A stretch of DNA of 64,000 nt. It comes from Conus ventricosus (lineage: Eukaryota; Mollusca; Gastropoda; Neogastropoda; Conidae). Both the position numbers and the translations under genes were made by a program. The notes beneath the pieces are model-generated. The model was given only the letters and a program-made list of their open reading frames with translations. It was not told where the DNA came from and made no database searches. Below, piece after piece: positions 58,440 to 64,000 of the stretch (position 1 is the stretch's first letter; the number at the start of each line of letters is the position of its first letter). The stretch covers positions 42,674,933-42,738,932 of the forward strand of contig CM031626.1 of assembly GCA_018398815.1 (NCBI GenBank), in the 5' to 3' direction.

Positions 58440-59580
58440 GAAGCCAAATCGATACTCAAAACCAAATCAGTCTTAAACCTGAATCGCTGATCAGAATTCC
58501 CAACTCAATCCTTAAACAAATCAACTCACTGTTCAAATCAAAGCCCCGTAATCAAATTCAATAGGGATTCAAACGAACACATTTCGAATCATCATTGAAA
58601 CCAAATTAACACTCAAAATGAAATTATGAAATACATAAAGTTTAAGCGAAATAATTATTCAACTCAGCTAAATTCAAACTAAATGATTTTGAAACCAAAT
58701 CGGGATGAAAACAGAATTGCTATTCAAACTAAAGCACAACACAAAATGAAATCATTGCTCAGACTCAATCACTGTCGAAAGCAAATTAGTATTCAAATTT
58801 ATTCACTGTTTAGCCTAAACCAAGTCACTCTTCAAAGTAAATCACAATTTGGAGGGAATCATTATTCAAACCAGAACGCTATATAAATTAAATCACTATT
58901 TGGACGGAATCATTATTCAAACCAGAACGCTATCTAAAGTAAATCACTATTTGGACGGAATCATTATTCGCACCAGAACGCTATCTAGATGAAATCACTA
59001 TTTGGACGGAATCATTATTCAAACCAGAACGCTATCTAACTGAAATCACTATTTGGAGGAAATCATTATTCAAATCAGAACGCTATCTAAGTGAAATCAC
59101 TATTTGGAGGGAATCATTATTCAAATCAGAACGCTATCTAAATCAAATCACTATTTGGGCGGAATCATTATTCAAATCAGAACGCTATCTAAGTGAAATC
59201 ACAATTTGGACGGAATCATTATTCAAATCAGAACGCTATCTAAGTGAAATCACTATTTGGAGGGAATCATTATTCAAATCAGAACGCTATCTAAATCAAA
59301 TGACTATTTGGACGGAATCATTATTCAAATCAGAACGCTATCTAAATCAAATCACTATTTGGACGGAATCATTATTCAAATCAGAACGCTATCGAAATCA
59401 AATCACTATTTGGACGGAATCATTATTCAAATCAGAACGCTATCTAAATCAAATCACTATTCAAGCTGAGTCATTCAAGCCAAGTCAGTATTAATATTAG
59501 ATTACTATTCAAAGTTATCCATCATTCAAATCAAAGCAGTTTTAAAACTTAATAACTGTTTGAACCAAATCATTTAAACT
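58440..59580 (+). repeat. 17-bp satellite-like repeat with a central 51-bp (3 x 17) higher-order array
   Basis: The 51-bp unit at about 58855-59465 (about 12 copies) consists of AAATCACTATTTGGACG, GAATCATTATTCAAATC and AGAACGCTATCTAAATC. Flanking parts show diverged single 17-mers such as AATCACTATTCAAAC. Confidence 0.88.
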
Positions 59581-59889
59581 CTATATGTGTAGGCTAGATC
59601 CATCATCCTTGCATACAATTCCAAAGAAATCGCCACAGCAATACTCGTAAATACAATTTATGACATGAAAGAATATGTAAACCTTTTAGCATACACGTTA
59701 ACTGATAATGAAAACGGAGCACAAACAGTACATTAAGATTGGTATAAAATTACTACATATACATCTACGTATGCCAAAATGAAAAAAAAAAAAAGAAGGA
59801 TTAATGACGTAAAATGATCAATGACGTCAAATTCATGGACCTCATGCTGTTGGCAAGATCCAGTTCATGTCTTCTTTCATTCTTGAGGC

Positions 59890-60260
59890 AGTTATTGTGC
59901 CTTTAGCTCCAAAACAACCTTTTGATTTCTTCGTGGTTGGTATATATAGGCCTAGTGTCTTTGGTTCCAAAGCAGACGACATTTTTTCTTTCATTTGCGT
60001 GGCTGGTATTGCGTCTTTGGTTCAAAAGCAGACGATGTCTTTTCTTCTGAAGTAAGTAACTATAGTGTCTTTAGTTTAAAAGCACGTCTTTCTTGTCTTT
60101 TTTTTGTTTTTGTTTTGATTTGTTTCTTGGTGGTTGCGGCAGCAAGTTTGGTTAACAAAAAAACACCATGTCCTTTTCATTTCTGTGTTTGTTACAGTGC
60201 CCTTTTCTTTAAAGCAATAGTCCTTACATTTTTGTGGATGGATCTCATCGTTCAAAGGTA
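59890..60260 (+). repeat. Degenerate tandem repeat of about 60 bp
   Basis: GTGTCTTTGGTTCCAAAGCA-like words recur about 5 times. A 43-bp duplication follows at 60430-60510 (GTTTCTATCTGAATCGAGCA twice). Confidence 0.65.
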
Positions 60261-60519
60261 AACCTCGATTTCCCCCCCCCCCCCTTTTTAATTTGTTGTG
60301 ATATGTCTTAGTTTATTTAAGGGGGAAATAACGTTTTCTCCTTTTCAAAATTAAAGAAAATGTTTAAGGTTGTTATAGGTTGCTTGGTGTAAAAGCAAAC
60401 CATTTTGTCCGTTTTGGTAGTTGCGATGGTGCGTTTCCTTATATGTTTCTATCTGAATCGAGCACACTGTTGCGTTTCCTTGTATGTTTCTATCTGAATC
60501 GAGCACACTGTTTCAAAAG

Positions 60520-61790
60520 TAGCAGAAGGAAATGTCGTATTAATGTTTTGAGCGTAGCTCCTCTGCCATTTAAAAACAAAATCTAGCAACTGTAATTAAG
60601 TCACATAACTAAACCTTATGTACACAAATACTGTACTTCAAATGTTGCAGACTATAAGCAAAATGGTTTTACTATTTTGAAAGTTTTTTTTTCTTTTATG
60701 GCACTATTATTTCATTTTGCACACACACAAAGAAAATAAAAGCACATGAGCTATAATGAAAGTGGGCGAAATGTTAATAAAAGGGACATTAAAACTCCAC
60801 CAAACGTGAAGAATAGGTGCTGTCACATTCTGTGCAAAAAAAGAATACAATGAAACATTTATATCACATATTCAGAACTCCATGAAGCATTTATGTCAGA
60901 TAAACTAAAGTAAACACGATATCGGCATTCATATAAGAGAATTATGAAACATTTATGATAGATACGTTTAAAAAAAAGGACACATACACAACATTTACAA
61001 TAGAAAAAATAAAGCCATCGACACATATCTTTCAAAAATGTAGAATATAGAAGGCTGCTCGCCGAATTCTATGTGAGTTTGGAACTAACGAACCTATTTC
61101 ATGATGTACTCCTAACGTGTTCTCAAAAGATGTTCTTGGGTAGCTGTCCAACTGAACATGGGTATGACTGTGTCAGAATTTAACACTGTTTTATTCACAG
61201 AAGCACTGTATATGGCTGTTCAACAATCACTGTTAAATGATTACAAATATTTACGGGGGAAAGCCATAGAAAAAATCGAAATAGGCCTGCAGTTCAATTT
61301 TACATACCGTATAAACGTGCACTTTAAAGAACATGTTATACAACACTCTTTCTGATGTATGTGCTGTCAGTCTGATAGAATCTAGATGTATCACCAACTC
61401 TCCATTGATAAAGGAGGAAAATAGGGTACGGAAAGACATGGACGGCTATGTAGAGACTCCAGTATGAATATCACAGGTGAAATATCGGCTCATGAATGAC
61501 TCTCCGGAATACAATGTATTAAGCAATCATAACGGAAGTAAGTGTTCATTACTTCCGATAGGTAATGTCAGGAAGTGAAAAGTACCTTTGAACTTTTAAA
61601 ACGTATTTTTGTTACAGGAAGCAAAATAGTGTTATATTCCGTGTTTGTTTCGCATTCTAGCTGAGCAATTACTCTGAGATGTGTTCGTATGCAAGAAAAA
61701 AAAAAGTATTCTTATGTTGTTGTTATCCTTATTGCGTTTGTTATCCTTCATACCCTGCAAAACATCGTATTCAAGTTGATACTCTTTTCT
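60520..61790. other. AT-rich unique sequence, no gene seen
   Basis: Several AATAAA-like words on the + strand (around 60735, 60776, 61008) without a matching coding region. Confidence 0.55.
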
Positions 61791-61799
61791 GTGCCCTTT

Positions 61800-62860
61800 C
61801 TACTTCCTAAAATCTTCTATAACATTTATTGCAGTGGACTCTTTCCGCTTGCTGAAATCTTCTATAACATGCATTGCACTGGTTCTGCTTGCTGAATCTT
61901 CTATAACATGCATTGCACTGGACTCTTTCCGCTTGCTGAAATCTTCTATAACATGCATTGCACTGGACTCTTTCCGCTTGCTGAAATCTTCTATAACATG
62001 CATTGCACTGGACTCTTTCCGCTTGCTGAAATCTTCTATAACATGCATTGCACTGGACTCTTTCCGCTTGCTGAAATCTTCTATAACATGCATTGCACTG
62101 GACTCTTTCCGCTTGCTGAAATCTTCTATAACATGCATTGCACTGGACTCTTTCCGCTTGCTGAAATCTTCTATAACATGCATTGCACTGGACTCTTTCC
62201 GCTCGCTGAAATCTTCTATAACATGTATTACACTGGACTCTTTCCACTTCCTGAAATCTTCTATAACATGCATTGCACTGGACTCTTTCCGCTCGCTGAA
62301 ATCTTCTATAACATGCATTGCACTGGACTCTTTCCGCTTGCTGAAATCTTCTATAACCTGCATTGCACTGGACTCTTTCCGCTTGCTGAAATCTTCTATA
62401 ACATGCATTGCACTGGACTCTTTCCGCTTGCTGAAATCTTCTATAACATGCATTGCACTGGACTCTTTCCGCTTGCTGAAATCTTCTATAACATGCATTG
62501 CACTGGACTCTTTCCGCTTGCTGAAATCTTCTATAACATGCATATGCACTGGACTCTTTCCGCTTGCGGAAATCTCTATAACATGCATTGCACTGGACTT
62601 TTTCCGCTTGCGAAATCTTCTATAACATGCATTGCACTGGACTCTTTCCGCTGCTGAAATCTTCTATAACATGCATTTGCACTGGACTCTTTTCCGCTCG
62701 CTGAAATCTTCTATAACATGCATTGCATTGACTTACCCGCAAACATGCGACTCTTTCCCCTCGCTGAAATCTTCTATAACATATTGCATGACTCTTTCGC
62801 TGCTGAAATCTTCTTTTACAACCATATTGCAGTGGACTCTTTCGCTTGATTCTCCGTCAC
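61800..62860 (+). repeat. 45-bp minisatellite, about 23 copies
   Basis: The unit is GACTCTTTCCGCTTGCTGAA followed by ATCTTCTATAACATGCATTG and CACTG. Because 45 is divisible by 3, frames stay open in both directions, giving 15-residue repeats (minus: MHVIEDFSKRKESSA). The edges are degenerate. Confidence 0.95.
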
Positions 62861-62869
62861 CGCTCAAAA

Positions 62870-64000
62870 CCCCGTACTTTTTAAACATAAAATGTATGCA
62901 ACAGATATCACAGAGCATAAAATCACAGCAAGAGCAAAGAGAAATAACATGATGATATAAAAAACCACGCCAATAAAGCAATGCAGAATACAATACCAAA
63001 ATGTATATGAAAGAAAGCCTTGTTGCATATGAAATCACAGAACCCCAAATCAGATTACATGCCAAGAAGAAAGTATTTTTTCACCACGCAAAGTGCAAAC
63101 AAATCAAAGGGTGCACCCAGGTAAAAAACTGTCCGTGGGCATTTCATCTAGGATCGATATCACATGGAAATCAAGAGACCGCTTTCTCCATGACGTTCTC
63201 CAGGAGACCCAGAACGTCCACGTCACCCAGAACATCCTCCGGGACACCAGACATCCATGTGCGGCAAAACATCCACATGCTGCACAACCGCATCATCCAA
63301 GCCAGGGTTCAGCTCAGGACATGGCTCAGGCCTCCTGTTGGATGCTTTCTGCTCACACATACCATAAGACATTAATCAACGTCTGGGGCAGCATCCCGTC
63401 TGTCTATTCACAAACGGTACCACCAGAAGTTCAAGATGGTGTCCGATCAGTTTATTCACAAAGACTATCACTTACGGTTGATACCCTGGATAATGTCCCG
63501 TTTGTATTTTCACAAATCCAACAGTCAGTAAGAAGAAAAAGAAACACCCGAAGGTGCTGGGGAGGACCCAGAGAAGCACTGTCTTCACCCGCCTTTAGAG
63601 CAGTCCTGTACCACCCTTGGAGGCCTGCGCTGTGTTGACGATGGGTACAGGCACGCACAGGACACTCCATTAAGATATCAAGGGACATAACTGCTCCTGA
63701 ACAGAGGTAAATTAGACTACAGGATGCAGCTCATAACAGCCTTAAAGTAGCATCCCCATGGGTGTACCAGCCCGTATTTCATGACTGCAGAGCCCACCGG
63801 CGAAAAACACCACCCTCCAGCTACGAGCACACCCCACAGACCCAACCACCCCCTGCCACGGACAGATGATACAGTGCCACTCAGATCATCAAGCCAGGTT
63901 CGCATCGGCATGGCTAAAGGAATCCTAGTTGATGCTTTCCCACTACAAAGACTTTCCTTTTCTGGGGTCACCTCCCGTCTGCTTATTCCACAGGGTACAC
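62870..64000. other. Unique sequence at the window end, no gene recognised
   Basis: 63180-63640 has a diverged repeat around GTCTATTCACAAACGGTACC/GTTTATTCACAAAGACTATC. No frame with a recognisable domain on either strand. Confidence 0.55.

Noticed and set aside
63093..63971. Coding gene at the window end
   Set aside because: Overlapping frames on both strands, no domain, and partial internal repetition; could be part of a repeat or an untranslated region.

Overview
The window is eukaryotic genomic DNA, most likely from a gastropod mollusc. It carries 12 short exons (about 100-210 bp) with GT/AG junctions spread over 42 kb. The introns are filled with CA/GT, GA and AT microsatellites, minisatellites, tRNA-derived SINEs and DNA transposons. 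The one confident gene is a neural cell adhesion molecule of the Fasciclin 2 / NCAM / apCAM group on the + strand. The window starts inside it, with the first exon seen at 1380, and its stop codon is at 43281-43283. The species cannot be named from the sequence alone.

Reading the exons in order gives the second half of one Ig domain, three further Ig domains each built from two exons, two fibronectin type III (FN3) domains each built from two exons, and a last exon encoding a short hydrophobic tail that looks like a GPI-anchor signal. This fits the 5 Ig + 2 FN3 plan of apCAM/Fas2/NCAM, with Ig1 and half of Ig2 lying upstream. Most junctions between domains are phase 1 and those inside Ig domains are phase 0. 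Several exons carry one-base frame breaks, mostly missing C or G in short runs, while splice sites and hallmark residues are kept. Sequencing or assembly error is a better explanation than a pseudogene.

Layout: 1-6.5 kb holds exons A-C, an interspersed repeat and a 52-bp minisatellite. 6.7-11.2 kb is an almost pure purine tract. 12-15.3 kb holds three tandem arrays, two copies of an intronic repeat and exon D. 15.5-19.7 kb holds a palindromic MITE, a piggyBac remnant and a cluster of inverted 15-mers. 19.8-26.3 kb holds exons E-H with a 28-bp array and two SINEs. 26.7-37.3 kb holds exons I and J plus three sibling TIR transposons that each encode a small BED-like zinc finger, a 60-bp minisatellite ending at the exon J acceptor, and an array of about 16 copies of the exon J 3' end with its splice donor. 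37.4-43.3 kb holds exons K and L and four more tandem arrays.

From 43.3 kb onward is the 3' untranslated and downstream region. I found no second confident gene there, only a weak coding-like stretch at 51.8-53.0 kb. The rest is microsatellite, minisatellite (a 17/51-bp higher-order array and a 45-bp array) and unique AT-rich DNA.

The most interesting signals are the tandem splice-donor array at 33.6-34.9 kb and the trio of related TIR elements at 26.7, 28.6 and 35.5 kb.
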